A stretch of DNA of 7,934 bases from assembly GCA_022360075.1 (NCBI GenBank), contig JAKSDN010000991.1, forward strand, positions 1 through 7,934. The letters are read 5' to 3'. The notes under the pieces are model-generated. The model did not search any database and had not been told where the DNA came from. It saw only the letters and a program-made list of their open reading frames with translations. The position numbers were made by a program, and so were the translations under genes. How positions within the stretch are numbered: position 1 is the first letter of the stretch; the number at the start of each line of letters is the position of its first letter. Positions 7,022 through 7,934 of this stretch are shown one piece after another. The stretch comes from Kiloniellales bacterium (lineage in GTDB: Bacteria; Pseudomonadota; Alphaproteobacteria; Kiloniellales; JAKSDN01).

Positions 7022-7049
7022 ATCCGTGTTCATCCCGTTCATCCGTGTC
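7022..7049. repeat. right copy of outer inverted repeat
   Basis: This segment reads ATCCGTGTTC, ATCCCGTTC, ATCCGTGTC, i.e. units of 10, 9 and 9 bases. It is the inverse of 6749-6777 with a single-base deletion in the middle unit. The two copies enclose 244 bp and define a block of about 300 bp (6749-7049). No obvious direct duplication flanks the block. Confidence 0.8.
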
Positions 7050-7127
7050 GAACTTCCCTCCCCGCGCCTCGCGAAGGTATCCGCCTGCGCGCTTGATCGC
7101 CCGCCCGCCCGGCCTTAGACAGCGTTC

Positions 7128-7934
7128 ATGAGCGAAGGGCAGGCCAGCCAGAAGCATATCTACGTCGTCGGCGCCGGTATCGTCGGGGTCTGCGCGGCGC
7201 TGTCGCTGCTGCGCGACGGCCATGCCGTGACGCTGGTCGATCGGCAGGGGCCGGGCGAGGGGGCCTCGTTCGGCAACGGGGCGGTCATCACGCCGGACTC
7301 GATCGTGCCGGTGGCGACCCCCGGCATCCTGCGCCAGGTGCCGGGCATGCTGCCCGACCCGCTCGGGCCCTTGCGCATCCGCTGGAGCTACCTGCCGCGC
7401 CTGCTGCCCTGGCTGATGCCGTTCCTCACCGCCAGCCGGCCGAGCCGGGTCGAGGCGATCGCGCGCTCGCTCTCGGTCCTGATGGAAGACGCGGTCGAGG
7501 CCTATCGGCCGCTCACCGAGATGGCCGGGGCGGCGGACATGATCAAGCGCAGCGGCTGGATCTGCGTCTACGAGAGCGAGAAGGAGTTCCGGGCCGGGGC
7601 CGAAAGGCATGCGCTGCAAAAGCGCTGCGGTGTCAAACTGGAGGCGTTGAACGGCGAGGAGCTGCAACAGCTCGAGCCCGCCCTGGGCAAGGACTTCCAG
7701 CGCGGCGTGTTCTATCCCGACGCCGCGCATACGGTGAACAACTTCCGCCTGGTCCAGGTCCTGGCCGAGGCGTTGACGCGCAACGGCGGCCGTATCCTGC
7801 AGGCGGAGGTGCGCGGCTTCGAGACCGGGGAGCAGGGCGTGCGGGCGCTGCGCACGGACCTCGGCCGCCATGCCTGCGACGGCGTCGTGATCGCCGCCGG
7901 GGCCTGGTCGAAGCGGCTCTGCGCCGAGCTTGGC
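7128..7934 (+). CDS. FAD-dependent oxidoreductase, DadA-like (D-amino-acid dehydrogenase family), 3' end outside window
   Basis: The first 269 codons are visible; the gene runs off the end. The N-terminal dinucleotide-binding fold shows HIYVVGAGIVGVCAALSLLRDGH (10-32), with GAGIVG at 15-20 and the acidic D38 at the end of the second strand. Next comes EGASFGNGAVITPDSIVP (44-61), equivalent to the ASF-N-G segment of DadA-type DAO proteins. HTVNNFRLVQVLAEAL and VVIAAGAWSKRL, near the visible end, are also typical of the DAO fold. Members oxidise D-amino acids or related amines (proline derivatives, sarcosine) and pass electrons to the respiratory chain. The substrate cannot be assigned without the C-terminal half. 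No clear ribosome-binding site precedes ATG 7128. It is separated from the recO cluster by the repeat block and is probably an independent unit. Confidence 0.85.
   Translation, partial: MSEGQASQKHIYVVGAGIVGVCAALSLLRDGHAVTLVDRQGPGEGASFGNGAVITPDSIVPVATPGILRQVPGMLPDPLGPLRIRWSYLPRLLPWLMPFLTASRPSRVEAIARSLSVLMEDAVEAYRPLTEMAGAADMIKRSGWICVYESEKEFRAGAERHALQKRCGVKLEALNGEELQQLEPALGKDFQRGVFYPDAAHTVNNFRLVQVLAEALTRNGGRILQAEVRGFETGEQGVRALRTDLGRHACDGVVIAAGAWSKRLCAELG

Larger units (their letters stand above)
6701..7127. other. 427-bp non-coding region packed with inverted repeats
   Basis: This is the longest gene-free stretch of the window and is visibly less GC-rich than the genes around it. It holds an outer inverted-repeat pair (6749-6777 and 7022-7049), a long central hairpin (6829-6924) and two smaller hairpins on its right side, each listed separately. 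A near-direct repeat is also present: CTCGTTTGAAGCGC (6802-6815) and CTCGGTTTGAAGGGC (6864-6878), the second inside the hairpin loop. Short open frames crossing it encode peptides such as FDKLRVR and IRVHPVHPC. I recognise these as translations of dispersed repeats, not proteins. No tRNA, rRNA or known riboswitch is seen. Confidence 0.8.

Noticed and set aside
6748..7049. CRISPR array
   Set aside because: The repeats are one inverted pair with 10-bp internal units; there are no regular direct repeats with spacers and no cas genes.
6736..7056. Target-site duplication flanking the outer repeats (GAAC at 6737-6740 and 7050-7053)
   Set aside because: The left GAAC lies 8 bases away from the repeat border while the right one is adjacent; a 4-base match off-register is not evidence for insertion.
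6854..7096. 80-aa + strand open frame in the repeat region
   Set aside because: It starts inside the hairpin and its peptide (PPFDKLRVR, IRVHPVHPC) is simply the repeats translated, a known source of false gene calls.

Overview
The window is a GC-rich (visibly well over 60 percent) bacterial chromosome segment. Gene content, gene order and protein signatures all point to an alphaproteobacterium, probably Rhodospirillales-like in the broad sense; genus or species cannot be read from it. All genes lie on the + strand. Nearly the whole window is a conserved housekeeping cluster, and I see no phage, CRISPR, toxin-antitoxin, biosynthetic or defence system. The one unusual part is the non-coding stretch at 6701-7127.

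Layout. Bases 1-42 are the end of an upstream gene with an acidic C-terminus, most likely rpoZ (RNA polymerase omega). After a 120-bp gap comes a bifunctional Rel/Spo homologue (163-2307, (p)ppGpp synthetase/hydrolase). Next is a DUF2062 membrane protein (2384-2983), whose stop codon overlaps the GTG start of acpS (holo-ACP synthase, 2980-3390). A 103-bp gap with a GC-rich hairpin precedes lepB (signal peptidase I, 3494-4246), rnc (RNase III, 4251-5003), era (ribosome-assembly GTPase, 5000-5941) and recO (recombinational repair, 5975-6700). lepB, rnc and era are 4 bp apart or overlapping, which suggests translational coupling. The set links growth control (ppGpp), acyl-carrier activation, protein export, rRNA processing, 30S assembly and DNA repair.

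Bases 6701-7127 hold no credible gene but carry nested inverted repeats. An outer pair of about 29 bp (6749-6777 and 7022-7049) has a 10-bp internal period. It encloses a long, nearly perfect hairpin (6829-6924). Both repeats look like dispersed intergenic repeat families, and the outer pair gives the block a MITE-like appearance. After it, a DadA-type FAD-dependent amine/amino-acid oxidoreductase begins at 7128 and runs off the window end. This gene is not part of the conserved cluster, so the repeat block sits at a synteny junction.

Overall this is mostly an ordinary region. The hairpin/repeat block downstream of an operon that itself encodes RNase III is the part most worth a second look.
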